NCBI RefSeq assembly: GCF_014652635.1
Contig: NZ_BMZE01000001.1
Span: forward strand, 630,051 to 694,050
DNA length: 64,000 nucleotides
Source: Devosia pacifica
GTDB lineage: Bacteria; Pseudomonadota; Alphaproteobacteria; Rhizobiales; Devosiaceae
Direction of reading: 5' to 3'
Position 1 is the stretch's first letter. Every line of letters starts with the position of its first letter. Below are positions 29,301 through 36,710 of the stretch, in pieces. The notes beneath the pieces were generated by a model. It searched no databases, was not told where the DNA came from, and saw nothing but the letters and a program-made list of their open reading frames with translations. Made by a program: the position numbers and the translations under genes.

Positions 29301-29658
29301 CTTCAATGCTGTTTAGTCGGTAAGGCCGTAGCAATGCCACGCGGATGCCTGTGCTATCCGGGTCGGCCCGGGCGAGCGAAGCATAATCGCCGATCTCCTC
29401 GCCAACGTCCGGCACGACCACATCGACCGGATTGTCGAACTCGATCGAAAGGATGTTGTTTTCCATCCGCAGATCATAGTCGGGAAGTGACTGGCGCTCC
29501 TCGAAGGTCAGCACAAGCCGGGCAAAGCCATCTTCCGAAAATGCGGAGAAGCTGACATCCTCTTGAGCGCCTGCGGAGACAATTGTGCAAAGCAACACCG
29601 TCGTCGCGCCCATGGCACGCCGCACGAAGTTCCTGTCTGCCGTGATAGCAGCCTTCAC
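26323..29658 (-). CDS. Large periplasmic AMIN-like/TPR protein in the flagellar cluster
   Basis: I do not recognise a named gene here. The 1111-residue protein has a signal peptide (about residues 1-31, ending SAGAQ). Two or three beta-rich AMIN-like modules occupy roughly 33-360. The first (FARLVLTFEE, then LSIEFDNP) and second (LRLQFDWSVP, then RISMELAEGV) follow the AMIN strand pattern. The C-terminal half, about 560-1060, is helical TPR-like repeats (for example LYHLLVGRIAELRDRPEEAL, LYLADRKPQEALEVLNATRL). It is probably periplasmic. It lies downstream of motE, converges on fliP, and has a CtrA-like site before it. A role in motor or envelope assembly is an inference. Confidence 0.75.
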   Translation of the reverse strand: MKAAITADRNFVRRAMGATTVLLCTIVSAGAQEDVSFSAFSEDGFARLVLTFEERQSLPDYDLRMENNILSIEFDNPVDVVVPDVGEEIGDYASLARADPDSTGIRVALLRPYRLNSIEAGERLFIDLLPQEWSGMPPSLPQAVIDELAERAEMAAIAAERERKAREAEALRPQVAVRLGRNPTFLRLQFDWSVPTEAVFNEDESFAEIGFEWPVPIELGDIQRDLPPEIAALTSVPSEDGTRISMELAEGVSPRFFRASPTQYLLDIDLDGPELPELTQQDLVQRVAQLNGAAPALAEGPVANLESDLNEEPITPLIKVVGNTVRVVFPFEQDVPAAVFRRGNTVWMLFDTGASILEPESPEVLESVASGFESTASTDVQIVRMDLAEDRLATLGSEGRAWVLSLGDILLAPTAPVELHRSLNADGFFVVNADLERPGRVHRFEDPDVGDELQVVTAYAPSRGVVRPLEYVDFSALKSVHGLVVKPKNPQVDVDINERDAVLSAPGGLTVSESDTARAQFFEGDGIDRSHFLDLEGLHAADPVRFDERLSELMTAAAGAEGVQHDAARLKLAQFYVANRYAQEALGVLRVLENNVTGESVTPELLMTRAIADTLAYRADDALNILSSPQFLGDIDALVWRTIARTEAEEYRGARQDALIAVEVIDTYPVWVQTMFALAGMRSAVEVEDVDLAEQFASALEDGRLTDDQASLYHLLVGRIAELRDRPEEALDTYGRVIAADVRPTRPEAIYRTLRILDERGELDVPKALETLSSESMMWRGGPLEADMVRMLADLYFRAGEYRPGFETVQQAVAHHPDNPAVEELRQRAQTVFGELFLDGRADTLEPVEALALYYDFRQLTPPGPRGDEMIRNLAWRLVDIDLLTQAAELLDYQLNNRLQGAAKSQLAADLAVLYLADRKPQEALEVLNATRLPNLSATLVRKRRILEARALIDGERHDLALDVLSDLSGRDVEQLRIDAHWRAGRRSKAAEEIEALYAGADLDEAARMQVVRAAVGYVLGNDEFGLSRLREKYGERMATSPQWPMFDFVTSPLETTSLKFRQLAREVAALDSVNAFINSYRSTYGEARVPAAVPQQAVADGVDAEEPAAT

Positions 29659-29760
29659 CGACCGCCGCCCGCCTAACGCTACTCAAGGCGTTTTCGACGG
29701 ATGCACGCATGGTGCCCGAAAACGCGGTTACTACTTGAGACAAAGGCTAAACTGGCCGAC

Positions 29761-29775
29761 TTAACGTAGGCTTAC
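29761..29775. promoter_or_regulatory. CtrA-like site upstream of the AMIN/TPR gene
   Basis: TTAA-CGTAGGC-TTAC matches the CtrA consensus with one mismatch. It lies in the 139-base gap between motE and the AMIN/TPR gene, about 100 bases before the latter's start. Confidence 0.5.
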
Positions 29776-29797
29776 TTCAACTTGTAAGCTTCAGACG

Positions 29798-30730
29798 TCA
29801 TTGCCCGACAATTTGCGGCAACTCTTCGAGGTCCTGCGCCGAAAACTCGTCACGCGGAGCGGTACTGATATCGGCGATGGCCACGGTCAATTCCTGAGCC
29901 CGGGCGGGATTCATCTCCGCCAGAATCATTGCCATTTTGCGCGGCGCGATTGCCTTGGCGAGCGGCACCAGCACGCCTCTGTCGAGCTCGTTGAATATAG
30001 TCGCCGCATCTTTAGGGCGCATCGACTCGTACATGGAAACCACGCCGGTCAGCAGATCGGACTCCGCCGCGTCGCGCTCGGCGACCAGTTCGTCGATTCG
30101 CGCTTCAAGCGTTTCCATAGTCTGGGCCCGTTCCTCGATACGCTGCTCCGCAGCCTCGATCAGCGCCTCGCGCATCTCCAGTTCCTGCGCATAAGCCTCG
30201 AGTTCATTGCGCCGTTCGGCGAGACGATCCAGCAGCGTGCGCTCGGTCATGACGCCGTCGGCATCGCTCGACAGAGGGGTAAACTCGCCATCAACGTCAA
30301 GCGAACCGACTTCTGCATCCTGTTGCTCGGCGAGACACTCGGCTGAAACCACGCCCTGGTTCGGCAGGCCATCTCCACAAGCTGACTCAGCCTCCGGCCC
30401 AGCGGCTTCAGGTGTCTCATCGCCGGATCCTGCATCGACTGCCTCGCCGGCAGCCGCAGTTCCTTCCTCCGGCGCTTCTCCTGCTGCCTCCTCCCCGCCC
30501 TCAGCACCGGACGCCTCCGGTGCAGGCTGGCGCATTGTCGGGGCCTCGTCCTCGATCGTCACGCCGCCGTCTTCGATGGTCGGCGTTTCAGGCAGGCTGA
30601 GATCCTCCTGCGCCAGCACCAATTGCGGCGAAAGCACATAACCACCATTGGTAACGAGCGAGACTGTCTTGAGTGCAAGCAATGCACAGGTGGCGCCAAC
30701 AACGACGGGAAGCAGCCTGATGGTTCTCAC
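29798..30730 (-). CDS. motE: MotE family motility protein
   Basis: This 310-residue protein matches the MotE family (MgtE-N-like domain). In Sinorhizobium, MotE is a periplasmic chaperone for the motor protein MotC. A membrane anchor or signal lies at about residues 7-28. An Ala/Glu-rich linker follows (about 55-140), then a coiled coil (LAERRNELEAYAQELEMREA onward). The conserved domain is SMYESMRPKDAATIFNELDR followed by KMAMILAEMNPARAQELT. The start overlaps the DUF6468 stop by 4 bases. No motC-like gene is visible nearby. Confidence 0.85.
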   Translation of the reverse strand: MRTIRLLPVVVGATCALLALKTVSLVTNGGYVLSPQLVLAQEDLSLPETPTIEDGGVTIEDEAPTMRQPAPEASGAEGGEEAAGEAPEEGTAAAGEAVDAGSGDETPEAAGPEAESACGDGLPNQGVVSAECLAEQQDAEVGSLDVDGEFTPLSSDADGVMTERTLLDRLAERRNELEAYAQELEMREALIEAAEQRIEERAQTMETLEARIDELVAERDAAESDLLTGVVSMYESMRPKDAATIFNELDRGVLVPLAKAIAPRKMAMILAEMNPARAQELTVAIADISTAPRDEFSAQDLEELPQIVGQ

Positions 30731-31158
30731 GCGGCCTCTCCACGGTTACGGCCATAGTCAGAAAGCTGCTGCAGCGCGGCCTGTACCTTGGTTGCTTGCG
30801 GTTCTGGCGGCGCGAGCGGCTGGCGCTGACGGGCGGCGCTGGTGATCTGGACGATGCGCTCCATCAGAGCCGTGCCGGCACTGACGTGATTGGCGAGTTC
30901 GACGCCAAAGCGGTCGGCTTCTTCGAGGCGAACGCTCAGCGTCGAGTCCGCTTCCTGCGCCGTAACCTTGAGTTCCTGGATGGCCCGATTTGCGAGATTG
31001 GTGGCATTAACGAGATCATTGACGATATCACGCAACTGATCCCGATCCTGATGCAGGCGCTTCAGGCGCGCGTTCAAGACGACGCAATAGCCTATTGTCA
31101 GCGCGAGAAGAATGGCAACGCTGCCTTCAATGACGAGCCCGAGGGGAAACGCTGACAT
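30727..31158 (-). CDS. DUF6468 flagellar-cluster protein
   Basis: This 143-residue protein has one N-terminal membrane helix (about residues 8-28, VIEGSVAILLALTIGYCVVL). A long coiled-coil region follows (LKRLHQDRDQLRDIVNDLVN, then IQELKVTAQEADSTL). It fits the DUF6468 family, which recurs in alphaproteobacterial flagellar clusters without a defined function. It overlaps the fliM end by 1 base and motE by 4 bases, so fliL-fliM-DUF6468-motE is a tightly coupled operon. A motor-linked role is inferred from this alone. Confidence 0.78.
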   Translation of the reverse strand: MSAFPLGLVIEGSVAILLALTIGYCVVLNARLKRLHQDRDQLRDIVNDLVNATNLANRAIQELKVTAQEADSTLSVRLEEADRFGVELANHVSAGTALMERIVQITSAARQRQPLAPPEPQATKVQAALQQLSDYGRNRGEAA

Positions 31159-32315
31159 TACTGGTCATCCTTTCTATCAATGTCCTCGAACGCCGCCATT
31201 GTGACTTTTGGCGCGTTGAGCGGACGGACCACGCGAACGGACACGTTGTCGCCGATATGGCCCATGATCGCTTGCGTGAGATCGACCCCTCCACAGCGAA
31301 GGCGGATTGGGTCGGTTGGCGCCCTGTCGAACATCACAGTTTCGCCGACCGCCAGATTCATCACGCGCGACAGCGGCAGATCCTGCTGATGCAAGACGGC
31401 CTCCAGCTCGGTATCGGCCTTGTAGATCTCGGTGGCCAGATGGCCTTCCCAGATCGGATCACGGCCAAACTTTTCACCCATGAACATCTGCAGCAGCTGT
31501 TCACGGATTGGCTCGATGGTGGCATAGGGCAGCAGGATTTCGACCTTGCCGCCGCGATCATCCATCTCGATGCGCAGTTCGATGAGAATCGCTGCATTGG
31601 CGGGGCGTGAAATTGTCGCGAAGCGCGGATTGGTCTCCATCCGCTCAAGCTTAAAGTTCACTTGCGTCACCGGCTCGAACGCGCGGTGCGTATCCTCGAG
31701 GATGACCTCGATCATCCGCCGTGCGAGAGCCATTTCGATCGTCGTGTAGGGACGCCCTTCAACCCGGATCGTGCCACCACTGCGGCGACCACCCAGCAGC
31801 ACGTCGATCATCGAATAGATCAAGCCGGAGTCGATGGTCAGAAGCCCATAATTCTCCCACTCTTCCGCACGGATTACCGACAGGATGGCCGGAAGCGGGA
31901 TGGAGTTCAGATAATCTCCGAACCGCACAGAAGAGATTGACTCGAGAGAGACCTCAACGTTGTCGGAGGTGAAGTTCCGCAGGCTCGTCGTCGAAAGGCG
32001 CACCAGCCGGTCGAAGACGATCTCCAGCATCGGCAATCGTTCGTAGCTGACGAGAGCCGAGTTGATGAGCGCCTGCACGCCAGTCAGTTCGACCGACGAG
32101 GCCGCACTCGAATCGAACCCCAGAAGGCTATCGATTTCATCCTGATTGAGCACCTTATCGGTGCCTTCACCTGCCGCTTCAGCTTCCTGCTGCGCCAGCA
32201 TCGCCGCCCAATCGGCATCGGCGTCATCTTCGCCGGCCGTTGAGGACGATGCGTCGGAGCTCTCGATCTCGTCGAGGCTCCACTCATCACTGAGCTTGTC
32301 GCTTTCGTTCGCCAT
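31158..32315 (-). CDS. fliM: Flagellar motor switch protein FliM
   Basis: This 385-residue protein is FliM, the C-ring switch protein that binds phospho-CheY. The CheY-binding motif (NQDEIDSLLGF) sits at about residues 56-67, preceded by an acidic extension of some 55 residues. The central CheC-like domain includes LLTIDSGLIYSMIDVLLGGR. The C-terminal SpoA domain includes MGHIGDNVSVRVVRPLNAPK. Its start overlaps the fliL stop by one base (TAATG). Confidence 0.95.
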   Translation of the reverse strand: MANESDKLSDEWSLDEIESSDASSSTAGEDDADADWAAMLAQQEAEAAGEGTDKVLNQDEIDSLLGFDSSAASSVELTGVQALINSALVSYERLPMLEIVFDRLVRLSTTSLRNFTSDNVEVSLESISSVRFGDYLNSIPLPAILSVIRAEEWENYGLLTIDSGLIYSMIDVLLGGRRSGGTIRVEGRPYTTIEMALARRMIEVILEDTHRAFEPVTQVNFKLERMETNPRFATISRPANAAILIELRIEMDDRGGKVEILLPYATIEPIREQLLQMFMGEKFGRDPIWEGHLATEIYKADTELEAVLHQQDLPLSRVMNLAVGETVMFDRAPTDPIRLRCGGVDLTQAIMGHIGDNVSVRVVRPLNAPKVTMAAFEDIDRKDDQ

Positions 32316-32797
32316 TATTGAACAAGCAACTCTTTGAACAGAATGCTCTCAACATGAGAGGGATAGATGGCGGTGTTGACCCGCCGCAGCAGTTCCTCTT
32401 TCAGCCGGTAGATGCCGGCGGACCCCTCAAGATCGCTGCGGCGCAGCTCGCGCAGATAGACCTGGAAAGCGTCGATAACCTTCGCCAGCTTTGGCTGAAT
32501 TTCGGTCATGACCTCCTCACTGGCCACTTCCAGCGCGATTGTCATCTGCAGGTATGACTCGCCCTCTCCCTCATTGTTGAGGTTAACGGTCATGCTGGGC
32601 AGGTTGAAAATGAATGTGTCCGGGACACTAACCTCAGCGCTTTCGGCTGCGGCCTCCTCTGCCCCCGGTGACATGAAGAAGAACATCGCAGCGCCTGCGA
32701 CAAGCACCACGGCCCCGGCAGCGGCACCCATGATGATCATCTTCTTTTTCTTGCCACCGGCCGGTTCGGCCTGCTGGACTTCTGCGTCTGTCGCCAT
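32315..32797 (-). CDS. fliL: Flagellar basal body protein FliL
   Basis: This 160-residue protein is FliL, a stator-associated inner-membrane protein. A Lys-rich patch (GGKKKK) precedes the single membrane helix (about residues 20-42). The periplasmic domain includes FIFNLPSMTVNLNNEGEGES and the C-terminal LKEELLRRVNTAIYPSHVES. I start at MATDAE, since the 13 upstream residues are atypical and the ATG has a purine-rich site. It heads the fliL-fliM-DUF6468-motE operon, with a CtrA-like site at 32855. Confidence 0.93.
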   Translation of the reverse strand: MATDAEVQQAEPAGGKKKKMIIMGAAAGAVVLVAGAAMFFFMSPGAEEAAAESAEVSVPDTFIFNLPSMTVNLNNEGEGESYLQMTIALEVASEEVMTEIQPKLAKVIDAFQVYLRELRRSDLEGSAGIYRLKEELLRRVNTAIYPSHVESILFKELLVQ

Positions 32798-32854
32798 GCT
32801 GAGCCCCCGCTCCACGGGACGATTCCAGTTCTGCACCAGCTAAGGCCTTCGTGG

Positions 32855-32869
32855 TTAACGTTTGGTTAC
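32855..32869. promoter_or_regulatory. CtrA-like site upstream of fliL
   Basis: TTAA-CGTTTGG-TTAC matches TTAA-N7-TTAA with one mismatch, 58 bases upstream of the fliL start. The fliLM operon of Caulobacter is a known CtrA-controlled class II unit, which supports the assignment. Confidence 0.55.
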
Positions 32870-32976
32870 ACGAGGCAGAAATTGCCCGGCAGCTTTTGCC
32901 GCCAGGGCAGCAATGCGCCGGTAACCATAGCTACCGCGTCAGCACACAAGCCTTTGAATTTAATGGAAAACCATAT

Positions 32977-32993
32977 TTGGCACGGTTCCTGCA
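32977..32993 (+). promoter_or_regulatory. Sigma-54 promoter of the flgF operon
   Basis: TTGGCACGGTTCCTGCA carries GG and GC ten bases apart and matches the sigma-54 consensus TTGGCACG-N4-TTGCA with one mismatch. It lies 78 bases upstream of flgF. Confidence 0.82.
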
Positions 32994-33071
32994 GAACTGT
33001 GGATGAGCCAGCGCTTGGGGAAGTTAAGGCTCGGGGATTGGAGCGCAAGCTCCACAACGAACGGGGACCAC

Positions 33072-33812
33072 ATGATCGAGAATGCGCAGCTTATCGGCTT
33101 GTCGCGTCAGATGGCTCTGCGGCGGCAGATGGATGTCGTGGCCAATAATATGGCCAACCTGAACACTACCGGTTTCAAGGCAGAAGAGATTCTGTTCGCC
33201 TCTTACGACATGCCGGTTGCCAAGGACCGCGATTTCAAGCGGCAGGATCAACCGCTGTCTTACGTTCAGGATTGGGCGACGCGGCACGACCTGACCTCTG
33301 GCGCCATTGTCGACACCGGCAATGAACTCGATGTGGCGTTGATGGGTGATGGCTTTTTGGCCGTCGACACCCCGGCTGGCGAACGTTGGACCCGCTCCGG
33401 CTCGCTCCAGATCGACGCCACCGGCACCCTCGTTGACACCTCAGGCAATCCGGTGCTGGGCGACGGCGGGCCGATCGTGTTCGACCCCACCGAAACCGGC
33501 ATCACCATCAGCGCCGAAGGCACAATCGCCACCGACCAGGGGCCGAAAGGTCGCCTTCGCCTCGTGGAGTTCGCGGACCCTCAGGAACTGACGCGCGAAG
33601 GCAATAACCTTTACGCCGGCGGTGCACCTCTACCTGCACAGGATACCGCTGTCATGCAGGGCTCGCTCGAGCGCTCGAACGTCTCCGGCGTCACAGAGAT
33701 GGCCGAGATGATCCGAGTGCAGCGCGCCTACGAATCCATCGCCGGCCTGATGCGCCAGCAAGATGACCTGCGTCGTAGCGCCATCCAGCGCCTCGGCGAC
33801 GCCACGGCCTGA
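33072..33812 (+). CDS. flgF: Flagellar rod protein FlgF
   Basis: This 246-residue protein is FlgF, a proximal rod subunit. The N-terminal motif is ALRRQMDVVANNMANLNTTG, and the C-terminal helix is EMAEMIRVQRAYESIAGLMR. The start is the ATG at 33072 with GGGGACC upstream; the 23 residues before it lack family character. It heads flgF-flgG-flgA-flgH, driven by the sigma-54 promoter at 32977. Confidence 0.95.
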   Translation: MIENAQLIGLSRQMALRRQMDVVANNMANLNTTGFKAEEILFASYDMPVAKDRDFKRQDQPLSYVQDWATRHDLTSGAIVDTGNELDVALMGDGFLAVDTPAGERWTRSGSLQIDATGTLVDTSGNPVLGDGGPIVFDPTETGITISAEGTIATDQGPKGRLRLVEFADPQELTREGNNLYAGGAPLPAQDTAVMQGSLERSNVSGVTEMAEMIRVQRAYESIAGLMRQQDDLRRSAIQRLGDATA

Positions 33813-33829
33813 TCCGGAAGGGACACACC

Positions 33830-34615
33830 ATGAAAGCTCTCTATATCGCGTCCACCGGCATGAGCGCCCAAGAGCGCAACGTCGAAGTCATCTCCAACAA
33901 CATCGCCAACATGCGCACCACTGGCTTCAAACGCCAGCGCGCCGAGTTTCAGGATCTGCTTTACCAACAGGTCCGCCGCGCCGGTGTCGAGACCTCCGAC
34001 AATGGCACCATGCTGCCCGCCGGCCTCGAGATCGGCTCCGGTGTCCGGACCGTTTCGACTCCGCGCGTTATGAGCCAGGGCGCCGTTCAGGCCACCGAGC
34101 GTGAGCTCGACGTCGCCGTTCGCGGCGAAGGCTTCTTCATGGTGGAACTGCCAGACGGCACCACAGGCTATACCCGCGATGGCTCGTTTAGCCTCGACGC
34201 GGATGGCCAACTTGTGAACTCCACCGGCTACCCCATCCAGCCAGGCATTAACGTGCCGCAAGATGCACAGTCGATCTCGATCTCGCCGACCGGCGTCGTC
34301 GAGATTCTGCTCGATGGCGACCCTGCCCCGGTCCAGCTCGGCCAGTTGCAGCTTGCCCGTTTCGTCAACAAGTCGGGTTTGTCCTCGCTCGGCGATAATT
34401 TGTTCGCTGAAACCGCCGCCAGCGGCGCCCCGCAGATTGGCGTCGCCAACACCGATGGTGCCGGCGATTTGCTCCAGGGCTTTCTCGAACAGGCGAATGT
34501 CAACTCCGTCACTGAAATCGCCGATCTGATCGCGGCCCAGCGCGCATACGAAATGAATGCTCGCGTGGTCTCGGGTGCTGATCAGATGCTTCAGGCCACC
34601 AGTCAGCTGCGTTGA
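33830..34615 (+). CDS. flgG: Flagellar distal rod protein FlgG
   Basis: This 261-residue protein is FlgG, the distal rod subunit, of normal length. Signatures are LYIASTGMSAQERNVEVISN near the start, the rod-domain segment TERELDVAVRGEGFFMVELP, and the C-terminal NSVTEIADLIAAQRAYEMNA. It follows flgF by 17 bases with an AAGGG-type ribosome binding site. Confidence 0.97.
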   Translation: MKALYIASTGMSAQERNVEVISNNIANMRTTGFKRQRAEFQDLLYQQVRRAGVETSDNGTMLPAGLEIGSGVRTVSTPRVMSQGAVQATERELDVAVRGEGFFMVELPDGTTGYTRDGSFSLDADGQLVNSTGYPIQPGINVPQDAQSISISPTGVVEILLDGDPAPVQLGQLQLARFVNKSGLSSLGDNLFAETAASGAPQIGVANTDGAGDLLQGFLEQANVNSVTEIADLIAAQRAYEMNARVVSGADQMLQATSQLR

Positions 34616-34632
34616 TGAGAGGAACCGGAACA

Positions 34633-35577
34633 ATGATCCTGCGTACCCTGCTTCCCGCTTTTCTTGCAGCCTCGCTGGCAACCACCGCCTTCGCCCAGCC
34701 AACCCTGCGCCCGACGGTCTCCATCAACTCGGACCTCGTGACCCTTGGCGACATGTTCGAGGACGCCGGCGCTCTCGCAGCCCGTCCGGTCTTTCGCGCA
34801 CCTGCAGTCGGCACGACGGGCACTGTGCCTGTCCAAGACATCGCCGCCGCCGCCAACCGTGCGGGACTCGACGCTTTTGATACAGCTGATCTCGCCGCTG
34901 TCACCGTCACCCGTCCTGCCACCGAAGTCGGCAGCGAGGCTCTGATCGAACTCATGACAGCTGACCTTACAGCACGCGGCATCGTCACGTCCGGAGTGAC
35001 GCCGTCTTTCCAGTTCGAGGGCGGCTACCAGCCACAATTGGCGGATGCTGTAAACGAGCCGGCCCAGCTTTTGAGCCTGCGCTATCGTCCTGCGGATGGC
35101 AGTTTTGCCGCCCGCTTCACACTGTCCGGCCATGCCGAGCCACTCGACGTTTCGGGCACGCTCGACATGATGGTCGAGGTACCGCATCTCGCAGCCACAC
35201 TGCCTGCCGGCTCGGTTCTCACCGAGGGCGATATCGAAATGCGTTCCGTCGCGCTCTCACGCCTCGGCACGGATGCTGTCGCACTACCGGCCGACCTTGT
35301 CGGCAAAGCGCTCAAGTCACGCAGCAGTGCTGGTATGCGTCTCGACATCGCCGATGTGGGCACCCCACTGCTGATTTCGCGCAACGAGCCGGTAACAGTC
35401 TACCTGCGTCGCGGTCCGATGACTCTAACCGTCAAGGGACAGGCCCTCTCTGGCGCTGCTCTCGGAGAGTCGATGCAGGTCCTCAATCTCGTTTCCAACA
35501 CCGTCATTCACGCTACCGCCATCGCACCGGGCGCTGTCGAGGTCGACACCGACCCCGTCGCCATTGCCGGCCTCTGA
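34633..35577 (+). CDS. flgA: Flagellar P-ring assembly chaperone FlgA
   Basis: This 314-residue periplasmic protein is FlgA, the chaperone for P-ring (FlgI) assembly. It has a signal peptide (ILRTLLPAFLAASLATTAFA) and a C-terminal SAF domain: ATLPAGSVLTEGDIEMRSVA, then VGKALKSRSSAGMRLDIADV, and a final segment ending in GEVEVDT-like GAVEVDTDPVA. The start is the ATG at 34633 with AGAGGAA upstream, though in-frame TTG or ATG codons at 34612-34615 overlap the flgG stop. Confidence 0.93.
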   Translation: MILRTLLPAFLAASLATTAFAQPTLRPTVSINSDLVTLGDMFEDAGALAARPVFRAPAVGTTGTVPVQDIAAAANRAGLDAFDTADLAAVTVTRPATEVGSEALIELMTADLTARGIVTSGVTPSFQFEGGYQPQLADAVNEPAQLLSLRYRPADGSFAARFTLSGHAEPLDVSGTLDMMVEVPHLAATLPAGSVLTEGDIEMRSVALSRLGTDAVALPADLVGKALKSRSSAGMRLDIADVGTPLLISRNEPVTVYLRRGPMTLTVKGQALSGAALGESMQVLNLVSNTVIHATAIAPGAVEVDTDPVAIAGL

Positions 35578-35591
35578 CCAGGATCCCGACC

Positions 35592-36329
35592 ATGAACCTC
35601 ATCAAGCTCACGACCCTCCTGGCAGCCACCGCAATGCTGGCCGGCTGCAACACGACGGACCGGCTCGCCAATGTCGGCAATGCACCGCCGCTGACGCAGA
35701 TCAACGACCCGACGACCGTGGCCGGCTACCAGCCGGTGCGCATGCCGATGCCCGAGCCGATCCAGGACACCTATCAGCCCAATTCGCTGTATCGCACCTC
35801 TGCACGCGGCTTCTTTAAGGATGAGCGCGCACACCGGGTCGGCGATATCCTCACGGTCGTCGTGACAATCGATGATCGAGCCGCGATCGACAACCAGACG
35901 CAGCGCAGCCGCAACTCCACCAACTCCGCAGGAATGGGCGGAATTTTCGGGGCCGCGGTCACCAATCTCAGCGGCGGCTCGATCGAGCCTTCCGGCGCCA
36001 TCGATATCAACTCGGGCGTTCAGGACACCGGCGCCGGCTCGGTTAATCGTTCGGAATCTCTCGAAACTTCTGTCGCCGCTGTCGTCACCCAGGTTCTGCC
36101 GAACGGCAACCTGGTGATCGAGGGTCGCCAGGAGGTGCGTGTAAACTTCGAAGTTCGCGACCTCATCGTCGCCGGCATAGTTCGACCCTCTGATATTCAG
36201 TCGAACAACACCATTCCGTCTTCGAAGATCGCCGAGGCACGCATTGCCTATGGCGGCCGCGGACAGATCACCGATGTTCAGCAGCCGCGTTATGGCCAGC
36301 AGGTGCTGGACGCCATCCTGCCCTTCTAG
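35592..36329 (+). CDS. flgH: Flagellar L-ring lipoprotein FlgH
   Basis: This 245-residue outer-membrane lipoprotein is FlgH, the L-ring subunit. The lipobox is MLAGC, with Cys19 as the lipidated residue. Conserved segments are VGDILTVVVTIDDRAAIDNQ, LPNGNLVIEGRQEVRVNFE, and SSKIAEARIAYGGRGQITDV. It is the last gene of the operon, followed by a hairpin at 36383. Confidence 0.96.
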   Translation: MNLIKLTTLLAATAMLAGCNTTDRLANVGNAPPLTQINDPTTVAGYQPVRMPMPEPIQDTYQPNSLYRTSARGFFKDERAHRVGDILTVVVTIDDRAAIDNQTQRSRNSTNSAGMGGIFGAAVTNLSGGSIEPSGAIDINSGVQDTGAGSVNRSESLETSVAAVVTQVLPNGNLVIEGRQEVRVNFEVRDLIVAGIVRPSDIQSNNTIPSSKIAEARIAYGGRGQITDVQQPRYGQQVLDAILPF

Positions 36330-36382
36330 GCTTTCCAGATAAAGGCGGCTTTTGCATTCCCCCAATGGCGGGCCGCTTGTTG

Positions 36383-36409
36383 AGGGCGCAGTCTCCCCGG
36401 CTGCGCCCT
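36383..36409 (+). terminator. Hairpin after flgH
   Basis: A 9-bp stem (AGGGCGCAG and CTGCGCCCT) with a loop of about 9 bases lies 54 bases past the flgH stop. The tail is TTCCCC rather than a T-run, so termination strength is doubtful. Confidence 0.45.
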
Positions 36410-36466
36410 TCCCCATTCCTGCCCAGAAGCCGTGTTTGGCTGTGCGCATCTCAAGGAGGCGACGAC

Positions 36467-36619
36467 ATGGCACTCGGCATCACCCTCGGCATAGCCATCG
36501 GCGCCGGTTTTGGAGTAGCGTTGGACAACATCCCGATGGGCATTGGGATCGGCGTCGCAGTTGGCGCCGGCCTCGGCGCTGCTTTCTGGACATGGAACAA
36601 GGATCGTTCCGGACGGTGA
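36467..36619 (+). CDS. 50-residue glycine-zipper-like mini-protein
   Basis: This small gene encodes 50 residues with repeated small-residue packing motifs: LGITLGIAIGAGFGVALDNI and then IGIGVAVGAGLGAAFWTW. It looks like a hydrophobic hairpin of two glycine-zipper helices ending in a basic tail. A consensus AAGGAGG lies 9 bases before the ATG, stronger than for most neighbours, which argues that it is translated. It lies between flgH and the carboxypeptidase gene. Function is unknown; a membrane-inserted role is inferred. Confidence 0.68.
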   Translation: MALGITLGIAIGAGFGVALDNIPMGIGIGVAVGAGLGAAFWTWNKDRSGR

Positions 36620-36710
36620 TCGGGCGTGCCAAGCGCCCAGCCGATGGGCCTGCCCCTCTTCCAAATTGCGGCCCACTGTGGAACACACGACCGCAAACTT
36701 GGAGTTGCTG

